Shown: positions 14,943 to 23,502, numbered from the stretch's first letter. The stretch: DNA of 46,975 bases from Chloroflexi bacterium UBA5189 (GCA_002413045.1 DHWF01000028.1:146190-193164); one strand, 5' to 3'. Made by a program: numbers and translations. The notes: generated from the letters alone by a model not told the origin.

Positions 14943-15715
14943 TGACCGCCGAACCAGGCGGGCGACCAGCCACTCGGCTCGGTCGGGTCGTCCGAACCAC
15001 GGCGGAGCGTGCCGTCAGGCGTGCGGAGCCGCCTCGCGAGGAGCATCGACAGACGAACTGGCTGCGGGACGTGATCCTCGGCGGGCAGGATGGCCTCGTC
15101 AACATTCTGGGCATCATCCTGGGGGTCATCGCCGCCGGCGGTTCGGAGACCGTACTCATCGTCGCCGGCTTCGCGGCCGCGATCACCGAGTCCATCTCGA
15201 TGGGCGCCGTCGGCTACACGTCCTCGGTCTCGGAACGGGACTACTACCTCGCCGAGCGGGCCCGCGAAGCGGCCGAGATCACGGCGTCGCCAGAGGCAGA
15301 GCGCCAGGAGATCCGCGACATCTACGCCGCCAAGGGCTTCACCGGCCCGCTGCTCGAGGATGTCGTCTCGACCATCACGGCCAATCGTGAAACCTGGCTG
15401 GCGACGATGATGAACGAAGAGTTGCACCTCCAGCCGGTTGGAAAGCAGGCCATCCTCCGCGCCGCGGTCGTCATCGGGATCGCCACGCTGATCGGGCACC
15501 TGATCCCACTCGTGCCATTCCTGTTCCTCGAGCGGACCCCGGCCTTGATCGTGGCCATCGCACTGAGTGCCGGTGCCCTCTTCGCGGTCGGTGTCTACTC
15601 GGCCGTCACCCTCGTCGGTGACTGGCGCACAAGTGGCGCGCGGATGGTCGTCATCGGTCTCGGGGCCGCGGCCATCGGGTTTGCCGTCGGCCGCTTGTTC
15701 AACGCAGGGGGGTGA
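14942..15715 (+). CDS. VIT1/CCC1 family iron/manganese transporter-like membrane protein
   Basis: A 257-residue membrane protein of the vacuolar iron transporter family, which moves Fe2+ or Mn2+ by proton antiport. The first helix has the family pattern WLRDVILGGQDGLVNILGII (about residues 41-60). The second has GFAAAITESISMGAVGYTSS. The cytoplasmic metal-binding stretch with many Glu follows (YYLAERAREAAEI, ASPEAERQEIRDIY, MMNEELHLQ). Three C-terminal helices complete the usual five. The ATG overlaps the previous stop (ATGA) and its own stop overlaps the GTG of the next gene, so all three genes are translated from one message. It probably protects against metal excess. Confidence 0.92.
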   Translation: MTAEPGGRPATRLGRVVRTTAERAVRRAEPPREEHRQTNWLRDVILGGQDGLVNILGIILGVIAAGGSETVLIVAGFAAAITESISMGAVGYTSSVSERDYYLAERAREAAEITASPEAERQEIRDIYAAKGFTGPLLEDVVSTITANRETWLATMMNEELHLQPVGKQAILRAAVVIGIATLIGHLIPLVPFLFLERTPALIVAIALSAGALFAVGVYSAVTLVGDWRTSGARMVVIGLGAAAIGFAVGRLFNAGG

Positions 15716-17349
15716 GCAACGCGGTGACGACCGCAACCTTCCGAGCGTCCGGCACGTGGCAGCCACTTGCGAACCCGGTCTTTCGCGCGCTCTGGTTTGC
15801 CGTGCTCTTCAGCAACATCGGGAACTGGATGGAGACCGTTGGTGCGCAGTGGCTGCTGGTCTCGCAGCCGAACAATTCGATCCTGGTCGCGCTCGTGCAG
15901 ACGGCCGACACACTGCCCGTGGTCCTGCTTGCCCTGCCGGCCGGCGTCCTCGCCGACGTCTTCGACCGACGGCTGCTCCTCATCGCAACGCAGCTGTTTC
16001 TTGCGGTCGTCGGGATCATCCTCACCGTCTTGGCGGCAATCGGCCAGCTGACGCCGATGGTGTTGCTCGGGCTGACGTTCCTGGGCGGTGCGGGCAGCGG
16101 CATCAGCGCGCCGGCATGGCAGGCGATGATCCCCGATCTCGTCCGCCGAACGGAGATCCGGGCCGCTTCCGTCCTTGGCTCGGTGAGCGTCAACGTGGGC
16201 CGCGCGGTCGGCCCAGCGCTGGCGGGCATCCTCATCGCCGCGATCGGCGTGGCGCCGGTGTTCGCTCTGAACGCCGCATCGTTTGTGATCTTCACGGGTG
16301 TCCTGCTGTGGGCGCATGTCACCCGCGAGGACGCTCCGTCACGGCGCGAGCGATTCCTGCCCGCGTTGCACGCCGGCAGCGGCTATGTGCGCTGGTCACC
16401 ATTCGTGCGCCGGGTCCTGATCCGGGCCGCCCTGTTCCTCCTACCGGCGACCGCGATCTGGGCGCTGCTACCGCTGGTGGCCACCGACGAGCTGCACCTC
16501 GATTCCGCTGGCTATGGGGTGCTGCTCGCGGCGCTCGGCCTGGGTGCGATTGGCGGCGTGTTCGTGCTTGGCAGGCTGCACGCACGAATCTCCGAGGATC
16601 GTCTGCTCGGGCTCGCGAGCCTTGCCTACGGGGCCGCGATGGCGGCCCTCGTCCTCGTCCCGCTCGCCGCTGTCGCCGTCGCCGTGCTGTTTGTCGCCGG
16701 GATGGCGTGGTTGACCGTCCTCTCGACACTCAACGCGACGCTGCAGACCTTCCTGCCGGGCTGGGTGCGCGCGCGCGGTCTCGCGTTCTACCTGATCGTG
16801 CTGTTCGGGGCGCAGGCGCTCGGGGCCGCGATCTGGGGGGTTGTTGCCGGGCAGGTCGGCCTGACCGCCACCTTCGTCGGGGCCGCGGCCGTCATGGTCG
16901 GCACCACCGCTGCCGGCCGCCGGTGGCGGTTGCCGGACGTCTCTGGCCTCGATCGGAGCGCTGTGGTCTCTTGGCCCGAGGCGGCCCTCGCCTTCGAACC
17001 GGACGCAGAGGCAGGCCCAGTCCTGGTCACCGCAGCGTACACCGTGCGCGCAGCGAACTCCGCTGGCTTCATTGCCGCCATGGCCGACCTCGAGCGGTCC
17101 CGGCGACGAACCGGAGCGTCGGATTGGCAGCTCTACCGGGATGGCGCCGACCCTCAGGAGTTCCTCGAGGTGTTCGAGGTTCCCTCATGGGATACGCATC
17201 TGCGCCAGCATGGCGGCCGGCTGACCGGCGCAGACGCCGCGATCGAGGAACGGGCCGACGCGCTGGCCGGTGGCCAATCGATCGTCCATCACTACTTCCT
17301 TGCGGGGGACGTTCCCGCCGAACGCAGCGAGAACGGCGACGTTATGTAG
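15712..17349 (+). CDS. MFS exporter, EntS-like (MFS_3), with C-terminal soluble domain
   Basis: A 545-residue transporter. The first ~400 residues hold twelve hydrophobic segments beginning NPVFRALWFAVLFSNIGNWMETVGAQWLL, a sequence typical of the MFS_3 family that includes the enterobactin exporter EntS. The DVFDRRLLL loop between helices 2 and 3 is also visible. Residues from about 410 form a soluble domain with the pattern of a dimeric alpha+beta barrel (VTAAYTVRAANSAGFIAAMADLERSRRRTG ... HLRQHGGRLT), a known extension in this family. The substrate is unknown. The GTG start overlaps the VIT stop (GTGA). The last eight bases overlap the convergent oxidoreductase gene. Confidence 0.9.
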   Translation: MSNAVTTATFRASGTWQPLANPVFRALWFAVLFSNIGNWMETVGAQWLLVSQPNNSILVALVQTADTLPVVLLALPAGVLADVFDRRLLLIATQLFLAVVGIILTVLAAIGQLTPMVLLGLTFLGGAGSGISAPAWQAMIPDLVRRTEIRAASVLGSVSVNVGRAVGPALAGILIAAIGVAPVFALNAASFVIFTGVLLWAHVTREDAPSRRERFLPALHAGSGYVRWSPFVRRVLIRAALFLLPATAIWALLPLVATDELHLDSAGYGVLLAALGLGAIGGVFVLGRLHARISEDRLLGLASLAYGAAMAALVLVPLAAVAVAVLFVAGMAWLTVLSTLNATLQTFLPGWVRARGLAFYLIVLFGAQALGAAIWGVVAGQVGLTATFVGAAAVMVGTTAAGRRWRLPDVSGLDRSAVVSWPEAALAFEPDAEAGPVLVTAAYTVRAANSAGFIAAMADLERSRRRTGASDWQLYRDGADPQEFLEVFEVPSWDTHLRQHGGRLTGADAAIEERADALAGGQSIVHHYFLAGDVPAERSENGDVM

Positions 17350-18355
17350 AAGTGTCGAGCGCCAGGACGACCTTGCCTTTGGCCCGGCCGGTCTCGAGGT
17401 AGGCCATCGCTGTCTCGGCCTCCGCGAAGGGAAAGACGCGATCGACGACGACCCGTAGCTCGTTCGCGTCAATCAACGAGGCGAGGTAGGCGAGGTCCGC
17501 CCCGCTCGGGTGCATGAAGAGGTATCGATACGTTGCGTGATGGCGGGCGGCACGCAACCGCGTGGACAAGCTGACAAACCAGAAGGCCGCAGCGAGCGTG
17601 AGGCCTCGACCGAGATCCTTGCGTGCCGTCTCGGGCTCGGGCGGTCCGGCGATCGAGACGACGCGGCCGCCCGGCCGAAGAACCGTCCACAACCGTGCGA
17701 GCGTGTCGCCGCCGACCAGATCGAAGGCGGCGTCGTAACCCTCCAGCGAGCCCTCGAAGCGCTCATGCGTGTAATCGATGACGAGGTCGGCGCCGAGGCG
17801 CTTCACCAGCGCCTCGCCGCGCGCCGAGGCGGTCGTCGCGACGTAGGCCCCCAGGTGTTTGGCGATCTGGATCGCGAACGTGCCGACTCCCCCAGCGCCG
17901 CCCGGGATGAAGAGTCGCTGGCCGGCAGCCACCTGCAGCTCATCACGAAGCGCCTGCAGCGCCGTGAGCCCCGCGAGTGGAACTGCCGCGGCTGCGTGGA
18001 AGTCCAGCGAGGCCGGCATGCGGGCCGTATGGTCCTCGCGGACCAGGGCGTACTCGGCGAAGGCGCCCATGACGTTCTTGTCCACGCGGGCGAACACTCG
18101 GTCCCCAATCGCGAAGCCCGTCACTCCCTCGCCCAGGGACTCGACGACGCCAGAAAGCTCATTGCCCATCACGATCGGCAGCCGGTACCTGCGGATCATC
18201 CTCATTTCCCCGGCGCGCATCTTGAAATCGACCGGGTTGAGCCCGGCCGCGACGACGCGAACGAGAAGCTCCCCAGCTCGGGGCGCCGGCCGGGGTACTT
18301 CGGTCAACGTGGCGGCTTCCGGACCGCCATACCGCGTCAAGAGCAGGGCTTGCAT
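17342..18355 (-). CDS. NADP-dependent zinc-free alcohol dehydrogenase / quinone oxidoreductase
   Basis: A 337-residue medium-chain dehydrogenase. The N-terminal GroES-like domain (RPAPRAGELLVRVVAAGLNPVDFKMRAG) lacks the zinc-binding cysteines, so it is of the quinone-oxidoreductase type. The NADPH-binding GGAGGVGTFAIQIAKHLGA motif lies near residues 150-168. Such enzymes reduce quinones or enones. The ATG at 18355 starts directly at MQALLLTRYGGPEA, the normal N-terminus for the family. It is convergent with and overlaps the MFS gene by eight bases. It follows the COG4280-type gene pair on the same strand. Confidence 0.93.
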   Translation of the reverse strand: MQALLLTRYGGPEAATLTEVPRPAPRAGELLVRVVAAGLNPVDFKMRAGEMRMIRRYRLPIVMGNELSGVVESLGEGVTGFAIGDRVFARVDKNVMGAFAEYALVREDHTARMPASLDFHAAAAVPLAGLTALQALRDELQVAAGQRLFIPGGAGGVGTFAIQIAKHLGAYVATTASARGEALVKRLGADLVIDYTHERFEGSLEGYDAAFDLVGGDTLARLWTVLRPGGRVVSIAGPPEPETARKDLGRGLTLAAAFWFVSLSTRLRAARHHATYRYLFMHPSGADLAYLASLIDANELRVVVDRVFPFAEAETAMAYLETGRAKGKVVLALDTST

Positions 18356-18383
18356 GGATCGCTCGACGTTCGGCCTGGTTCGG

Positions 18384-18590
18384 CTAGGACCGCAGCGCCG
18401 CGGCGATGCTCACCGTACCGACCGCGGCCACGGAGATGAACAGCACCAGCCCGACCCCAGCGCCGGTCATTCCCGCACGAACAAGGACACCGGCGAGGGC
18501 GAGTGCCGCCAGCGGCCCAACGAACAGCTCCCAGCGATCGCCAACCAGGAAGTCGTACCAGAACCGACCGAATCGCCGCAGCCAGCTCAT
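18384..18590 (-). CDS. Small two-helix membrane protein
   Basis: A 68-residue product starting MSWLRRFGRFWYDFLVGDRWE and containing two hydrophobic segments (about residues 22-40 and 43-64). The N-terminal Trp/Arg/Tyr-rich amphipathic stretch, including FWYDFLVGDRWELF, resembles small membrane proteins that accompany transporters in high-GC bacteria. No function is known to me. It starts 13 bases after the stop of the COG4280-type membrane protein, so the two are very likely translated together and may form a complex. Longer in-frame starts overlap that gene and are not needed. Confidence 0.75.
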   Translation of the reverse strand: MSWLRRFGRFWYDFLVGDRWELFVGPLAALALAGVLVRAGMTGAGVGLVLFISVAAVGTVSIAAALRS

Positions 18591-18603
18591 CAGCGGCTCC
18601 CGC

Positions 18604-19365
18604 TCACGAGGTGGCGTCGGCGAGATGCATCCGTCGGAGGCGCCCGCGAACGAGCCACGTGCCCGCCAGCGAAAGCGCGACATAGCCAACCAGCAGGACG
18701 AGGATCGACGCGTCTTCCGCGGGCCAGTCAATGCCGACGCCTTCGCCGGCCCAGAAGGTCCCAAAGGTCACGAGCATGAGCCCGACCGCGAACTTCATGG
18801 CGTTCTCCGGGACCGCTGCGAGCGGCCGACGAACCAGCGCGGCGATCGAGAGCACGACGGCCGCCGCCGTGACGGCTCCGAGCGCAGCCGGCCCCAGCAG
18901 GTCCGCCGACGCCCCGAAGGTGACGACGATGAACACCACCTCGAGACCTTCGAGGAGGACGCCCTTGAACGCTACGGTGAAGCTGATCCAGTCTGTTCCG
19001 CTGGCGGGGACGGGCGGCTCGGCCTTGAGGGCGACGATCTCGCGCTCGAAGATCGCCGCCTCGTCGTGCTTGGCCTTCGCGCCGCCGGCCCGGAGAATCG
19101 CCTTCGTGAGCCACTGCAGGCCGTAGATGATCAGGAAGCCGCCCACGACGAGCCGCAGCAGCTCGATCGGAACGAGGACGGCGATCGCGGTACCGAAGAT
19201 CGCGATGAGGCCTGCCAGGAGGGCAACGGCCGCACCGGTTCCCAGGAGCGTCGAGCGCCACTGGCGCGTTGTGCCGACCGCCAGCACGATCGTCACTGCC
19301 TCGACGAACTCGACGGCAGACGCAAGGAAGCTGGCGAGCAGCGTTGCAAGCCCAAGCGAGGACAC
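18604..19365 (-). CDS. COG4280-type multi-helix membrane protein, cation-transporter-like
   Basis: A 253-residue membrane protein with six or seven hydrophobic segments. It contains two related acidic motifs inside membrane helices: ASAVEFVEAVTIVLAVG (about residues 16-32) and GVLLEGLEVVFIVVTFG (about 134-150). The paired E-x-x-E pattern in two halves recalls the iron permease FTR1 (REGLE) and GDT1-like cation exchangers, where the acidic pair binds the metal. That suggests divalent cation or iron movement, but this is inference from motif and from the nearby VIT gene. The GTG at 19365 is the likely start. It is followed by the small two-helix protein on the same message. Confidence 0.8.
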   Translation of the reverse strand: MSSLGLATLLASFLASAVEFVEAVTIVLAVGTTRQWRSTLLGTGAAVALLAGLIAIFGTAIAVLVPIELLRLVVGGFLIIYGLQWLTKAILRAGGAKAKHDEAAIFEREIVALKAEPPVPASGTDWISFTVAFKGVLLEGLEVVFIVVTFGASADLLGPAALGAVTAAAVVLSIAALVRRPLAAVPENAMKFAVGLMLVTFGTFWAGEGVGIDWPAEDASILVLLVGYVALSLAGTWLVRGRLRRMHLADATS

Positions 19366-19566
19366 GGAGCCTGGCAGACCTTCAGCGGGACCCGAAGTCT
19401 ATCGCTCCGGCCTGAACCGGCCAATCGGTGGCCCACCCGACGGATGGGTCCGCCACGGGCGACACCGTCGACGCGGAACCGATCGCCCTTGGCCGTCGTC
19501 TGCCGCCACACGACCGAAAGGGATCGTTCCCTGGGCCGTCGTGAGACGCATTGGAGACACACGGTG

Positions 19567-20151
19567 ATGACCACCTCCCGTCGCTCGATCGGGTTCGCGC
19601 TCGTCTTCGGCCTGATCGTGGGTGCGCTGGCCGGCGGCGGTGTGGTCCTCGCTCGCGGGAACGCGGCTGTGACCCCGCAGATCACACTTCCGGCCCCGAC
19701 CGGACCCACCAGCGTCGGTGCCCCCACGGCGGGCTCAGGGGTCGATTCGGGCCCCGGCGCTCTCACCGGGACTGCGGGCAGCGCGATCGCCTACCCATAC
19801 CCCGGCTATCCGGGCTCGCCCGGCGTCGCTCCCGACCACACGATCGTCGTCACCGGCGTCGGCCAGGCCGACCTCGCCGCAGATGGATCCGGCCGGTCGG
19901 ACGCGATCAAGAAGGCACTCGCCGCGGCGCTGGCTGACGCGAAGGCACAGGCCGACTTCACCGCCCAGACCGTCGGGGTCTCGATCACCGGCGTCCTCTC
20001 CGTCAGCACGACCGTCCAGGACTACGGGCCGATCTACCCGCCGGTCCCGATGGAAGGGACGACGGCGCCCGGCAGCCCCGCCCCGACGACGGACGGGGTC
20101 GCGCTCCCGCAGCTCAGTGTCGCCGTCACGGTCGCCTACTCGATCAGCTGA
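19567..20151 (+). CDS. Secreted SIMPL (DUF541)-like protein
   Basis: A 194-residue exported protein. An N-terminal hydrophobic segment (IGFALVFGLIVGALAGGGVVL, about residues 8-28) is followed by a Pro/Gly/Ala-rich linker to about residue 90. The C-terminal part has the start VVTGVGQADLAADG, a helix KKALAAALADAKAQADFTAQ and the end LSVAVTVAYSI, matching one half of a SIMPL-type domain. SIMPL proteins are secreted and found in signalling or outer-envelope roles, mostly of unknown function. A GGAG at 19553-19556 lies ten bases before the ATG. It is divergent from the COG4280-type gene. Confidence 0.78.
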   Translation: MTTSRRSIGFALVFGLIVGALAGGGVVLARGNAAVTPQITLPAPTGPTSVGAPTAGSGVDSGPGALTGTAGSAIAYPYPGYPGSPGVAPDHTIVVTGVGQADLAADGSGRSDAIKKALAAALADAKAQADFTAQTVGVSITGVLSVSTTVQDYGPIYPPVPMEGTTAPGSPAPTTDGVALPQLSVAVTVAYSIS

Positions 20152-20226
20152 AGGGCTCTCGCAAGCGCCGATCGCGAGCGGGCGCAGATCCTGGACACCC
20201 CGATTTGAGCCCGCGACCAGGCTTGA

Positions 20227-20748
20227 CTAGCGCGATGCCTCCGTTGAGCTCGCCGCCGGTGCCACCCGGCTGACGAGGATCGCGGCGCCACCGCCGAGAA
20301 CACCGATCGCGAGGAGCGCGGCGCGGACGACGACCGAGTAGTCGAGCCCGAGCGCGGAATCGAGCGACAGCGCACCGGCCCCGGTCCCGATGATGGCGAC
20401 GACCCCCGCGACGAGGCTCAGCGGGAACTCGTAGCCGCCGTCACGGCCCCAGAAGCCCCTCGACCAATGCGCCTTGAAGATGATCACGACGGACTGGCCG
20501 ATGAGCGCCATCGCGGCGACCGGGGTGAGGAGCCCGATCGCGAACAGGATCCCGCCGACGAGCTCGGCCCCGATCGAGACGAGGCCCCACGCATTCGCGG
20601 GTCGAAAGCCCATCCGGACCATGACCGCGTACCAGCCGGCTCGACCCGAGCCTTTCCACCAGCCGAACGCCTTCTGTGCACCGTGTCCGGCCATCGTCAG
20701 GCCGACGACGATGCGGAGGATGAGAAGGCCGATATCGCTGAATGTCAT
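20227..20748 (-). CDS. DoxX family membrane protein
   Basis: A 173-residue DoxX-type protein with four hydrophobic helices. The first carries the family signature LLILRIVVGLTMAGHGAQKAFGWWKG (about residues 8-33) and the third holds ELVGGILFAIGLLTPVAAMAL. DoxX proteins act in membrane redox processes such as thiosulphate:quinone oxidoreductase or oxidative stress complexes; the partner here is unknown. A perfect 12-base-pair inverted repeat (20821-20848) lies 73 bases upstream of the ATG and could be an operator or a processing site. Confidence 0.92.
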   Translation of the reverse strand: MTFSDIGLLILRIVVGLTMAGHGAQKAFGWWKGSGRAGWYAVMVRMGFRPANAWGLVSIGAELVGGILFAIGLLTPVAAMALIGQSVVIIFKAHWSRGFWGRDGGYEFPLSLVAGVVAIIGTGAGALSLDSALGLDYSVVVRAALLAIGVLGGGAAILVSRVAPAASSTEASR

Positions 20749-20820
20749 CTGTCACCGCGGGCTCCGGGCGCCGCTCACCCCAGGATGGAATGAGCGGGGT
20801 GCCGCCGCGTCAAGGGTACC

Positions 20821-20848
20821 CGATGTTGTTGCGGAAGCAACAACATCG
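20821..20848. promoter_or_regulatory. Perfect 12-bp inverted repeat with GGAA loop
   Basis: Bases 20821-20832 pair perfectly with 20837-20848 around a four-base GGAA loop. The stem is relatively AT-rich compared with its surroundings. It lies in the 192-base gap between the SDR stop (20941) and the DoxX start (20748), both on the minus strand. No run of T follows on either strand, so an intrinsic terminator is unlikely to be its only role; an operator for the DoxX gene is the alternative. Nothing else is seen in this gap. Confidence 0.55.
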
Positions 20849-20940
20849 CGAGATCGGCACGATCAGGTCGGTGCCAGGCCCGCATTGTCACCAACCTCGG
20901 GGAGAACCGAGCTAGGGCCGGGACCGATCTGCGGATCGGA

Positions 20941-21744
20941 TCAGTACCACGACGCTGACGGGCCCTTGAACTCCTGAATCGTATTGCCGCCGTCGACGAC
21001 GATGCCCTGGCCGGTGATGTAGCTCGCTGCATCGGAGGCGAGGAAGGCGATGACCGCGGCAACCTCGGCGGGCGTGCCTGATCGGCCGAGCGGCGTGTTC
21101 TCGCCGCCGATCGCCTCCTCAGGCGTCTGCGAGCCCGTGGCGATCCAGCCCGGAAGCACGGCGTTGACGGTCAATCCCGTCCGCCCGACCTCGATTGCCA
21201 GGCCGCGCATCAGGCCCAGCACGCCCGCCTTGGCCGCGCCGTACGCGGCCGATTCGGGATTGCTGACCAATGGCCCGGTAACGGACGACACGTAGATGAT
21301 TCGGCCGTGGCGGCTCGCCACGACGGCCGGCAGGGCAGCCTGGGTGACCGAGAACGCCGTCCGCAGATTGCGGGCGATGGAGCGATCCCATTCGAGCGGA
21401 TCGATGTCGGCGACGGTGCTCGAGTCCTCAGGCATGCCGAGCGCGACCATGCCGGCGTTGTTCACGAGGATGTCCAGCTGCCCCGCATTGGCCGCAAGCA
21501 CGTTCGCGACAAGCCCGGCTGCCGCGCCTTCGACCATCAGGTCGCTGACATATCCGTCCGCCTGAATCCCTTCGGCCCGCAGTTCGGCGACGCGCTCGTG
21601 GATCCGATCCGTGGTCGAGGCAACGGCGATGTGGGCTCCGCCTCGCCCGAGGAGGCGGGCAGCGGCGAAGCCAATCCCGGTTGGGCTGCCGCACCCGGTG
21701 ACGAGGGCGACCCGTCCCGCGAACGAGGTCGAGTCGACCTGCAT
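20941..21744 (-). CDS. Short-chain dehydrogenase/reductase (SDR)
   Basis: A 267-residue classical SDR. The cofactor loop reads VTGCGSPTGIGFAAARLLG at about residues 16-34, NNAG is at about 98, and the catalytic set is Ser (VSSVTGP, about 154) and YGAAK (about 168-172). The C-terminus has YITGQGIVVDGG, as in fatty-acyl or sugar-alcohol dehydrogenases such as FabG-like enzymes. The substrate is unknown. I chose the ATG at 21744 (MQVDSTSFAGRVALVTG); the longer frame upstream begins inside the tRNA fragment at 21793-21827, so an insertion there may have replaced the original promoter or start region. Confidence 0.92.
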   Translation of the reverse strand: MQVDSTSFAGRVALVTGCGSPTGIGFAAARLLGRGGAHIAVASTTDRIHERVAELRAEGIQADGYVSDLMVEGAAAGLVANVLAANAGQLDILVNNAGMVALGMPEDSSTVADIDPLEWDRSIARNLRTAFSVTQAALPAVVASRHGRIIYVSSVTGPLVSNPESAAYGAAKAGVLGLMRGLAIEVGRTGLTVNAVLPGWIATGSQTPEEAIGGENTPLGRSGTPAEVAAVIAFLASDAASYITGQGIVVDGGNTIQEFKGPSASWY

Positions 21745-21792
21745 CGGTTCATTGTCGCCGAATCGCAGGGCCACGACGTCGTCAGGAAACGG

Positions 21793-21827
21793 TGGAGCCG
21801 ACACTCGGATTTGAACCGAGGACCTGC
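21793..21827 (-). repeat. tRNA-Thr 3'-part copy C (35 bases, no mismatch)
   Basis: This copy is identical to bases 25695-25729 of the intact tRNA-Thr(CGT) gene and is in the same orientation. It begins at the encoded CCA and ends within the 3' strand of the anticodon stem; it is ten bases shorter than copies A and B. It lies between the SDR start and the stop of the caspase-like gene, so it sits exactly between two genes. It is the closest and most perfect of the three copies. Confidence 0.95.
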
Positions 21828-21849
21828 GATCGACGCGGATCTGGGCAGC

Positions 21850-23367
21850 CTACGTCTTGTACAGCCGCACGAAGGCGTCGATGTCGACGCGCGGGTGACC
21901 GGCGGTACCGAGGTCCACGATCTTGATCGTGTGTGTCCCGTTCGCCCCCCAGTTGATCGCATACACGATCTGCTTGGAGTAGTACGAGGCCGAGTACAGG
22001 TTGATGGTTGCCCGATACACGCCGTCGACATAGACGGCGGCCGAGCCCCGGTTCGGCCCGTGGTAGGCCACCCATCCGACGCTCGCGCCCGTAAAGGCAT
22101 AGGTGGCCGACGCGCCGCGTACGGTCGTGTAGCGCAGGTGGCCGCCGGAGGCGTAGCTGCTCGAGACGGTGGTCCAGGTGCCTGAGTAGGCCACGGCCGA
22201 GCTGGACTCCTGGGTGAGCAGAGGCTCGAACGAGGAGCCGGAGACCCAGCTGCTGGTGTTGCCCACCGTGTCGGTCGCGCGAACCTCGTAGCGAGCCGTC
22301 GAACCGAAGGTCAGCGACTGGCTGATCGCTGTCGTTGTATGCGTCGCCAATGTCTGGACCATCCACGAGCCTGATACGAGACGCTCGAGGCCGTAGGCCG
22401 CGACCCGACTGGGGTCACTCGCCGACCAGCTCGTTCGGACCGGGAGCGATGTGTAGCCCATCGTCGTGGCGTACAGGCGCGAGACGGGCGCCGCGACAGC
22501 CGGTGGCGTGGTATCGGGCAGGGGGCTCACCACGTTGGTCGTGGTAGTGCCGATGTGGCCGGACAGGGCGCGATGGTATGCCGGACCGGCTGAGGTCGTG
22601 GTCGGATCGGACTCGTCGGTCGTCCCGGGCGTGCGCGTCGATGCGAAGGAGAAAAAGTGGCCCTGCGCGTCCGAGGTATGCCGCCACATCGAGTCGAGCG
22701 TCTGGTGGGTGGTGAAGAGGGCATCGATGTAGGACTGGGCACCGTAGTAGTCCGTGGCAACGACGGCCGCGGCACCGGCCGCGAGGAAGCCTGAGGCGTA
22801 GTTGTCGATCCGCTGTTCGGCCTGGGTCAGGGTGGGATCGGGCACACCGGACGCGGCACCCGGCGCATAGCAGGCGTGGTTGAAGATGACCACGGCATTC
22901 GGGGCCAGGTGCACGGAGCTCCGGATGTAGGTCTCACCGTAGTACGCGGCGTTGCTGTCGCCATTGTTGGCACTGGCGTTGAGACCGAAACCATCCTGGG
23001 TCGAGGCGTTCAGGGTGGTCGAGTACGGGTTCGGGAAGCCCGCGCCGTGGCCGAGGAAGACGACGACGGACGCACCCTGCATCGCCGCGCTGACTGCCGC
23101 CCACGTCGCGTTCGGGCTGTAGATCTTCACGACGTTGGGGGTGTATTTGATCGCCTCCTCGTAGAAGAGATCACCGTCCGCCCGATACGTCGACGTGACG
23201 CTCTCTGTCGGCCCGACAATGATCACGACCTTCGCCGTGGAGACGGCTGCGAATGCCCTCGCCGGGATCGCGAGTCCGGCGGCCGCCAGCAACAGCACGA
23301 CAGCGAAGGTGACGGCTGATCGCAATGTTGGAATCTCCGGCTGCGGACCGCCTTCTTTCGTCGGCAT
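21850..23367 (-). CDS. Secreted caspase/gingipain-like (clan CD) protein with C-terminal beta domain
   Basis: A 505-residue exported protein. The signal peptide (about residues 1-40) has the hydrophobic core SAVTFAVVLLLAAAGLAI and an AFA-type cleavage site. Residues 45-230 look like a caspase-haemoglobinase fold, with alternating strands, a putative catalytic His107 after VVVFLGHG and a putative Cys166 in VIFNHAC, the His-Cys order and strand-end positions of clan CD peptidases and gingipain-like proteins. An Ig-like segment follows DTTPPAVAAP (about 290-380). The last ~115 residues form a beta-sandwich (YSGTWTTVSSSYASGGHLRY ... VDIDAFVRL) common at the ends of secreted bacterial proteins, possibly for carbohydrate or wall binding. 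Substrate and activity are unproven. Confidence 0.8.
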   Translation of the reverse strand: MPTKEGGPQPEIPTLRSAVTFAVVLLLAAAGLAIPARAFAAVSTAKVVIIVGPTESVTSTYRADGDLFYEEAIKYTPNVVKIYSPNATWAAVSAAMQGASVVVFLGHGAGFPNPYSTTLNASTQDGFGLNASANNGDSNAAYYGETYIRSSVHLAPNAVVIFNHACYAPGAASGVPDPTLTQAEQRIDNYASGFLAAGAAAVVATDYYGAQSYIDALFTTHQTLDSMWRHTSDAQGHFFSFASTRTPGTTDESDPTTTSAGPAYHRALSGHIGTTTTNVVSPLPDTTPPAVAAPVSRLYATTMGYTSLPVRTSWSASDPSRVAAYGLERLVSGSWMVQTLATHTTTAISQSLTFGSTARYEVRATDTVGNTSSWVSGSSFEPLLTQESSSAVAYSGTWTTVSSSYASGGHLRYTTVRGASATYAFTGASVGWVAYHGPNRGSAAVYVDGVYRATINLYSASYYSKQIVYAINWGANGTHTIKIVDLGTAGHPRVDIDAFVRLYKT

Positions 23368-23489
23368 GGCGGCTACCGACGTTGACCCACTGGCCTATCG
23401 ACCATCTATCCCGAGAAGGTCTGGGGCCCTGTCGGCATTTGGGCCAGTTTCGAAGAAGCCGCATGTCGGCAAAGCCTGGCGGTGCGCCA

Positions 23490-23502
23490 TGGACAGTGTC
23501 CA
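23490..23502. promoter_or_regulatory. Short palindrome upstream of the caspase-like gene
   Basis: TGGACA and TGTCCA form a six-base inverted repeat around one G, 123 bases upstream of the caspase-like gene start. It could be an operator, but arms this short occur by chance. The rest of the gap 23368-23556 shows nothing I can name. Confidence 0.2.
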
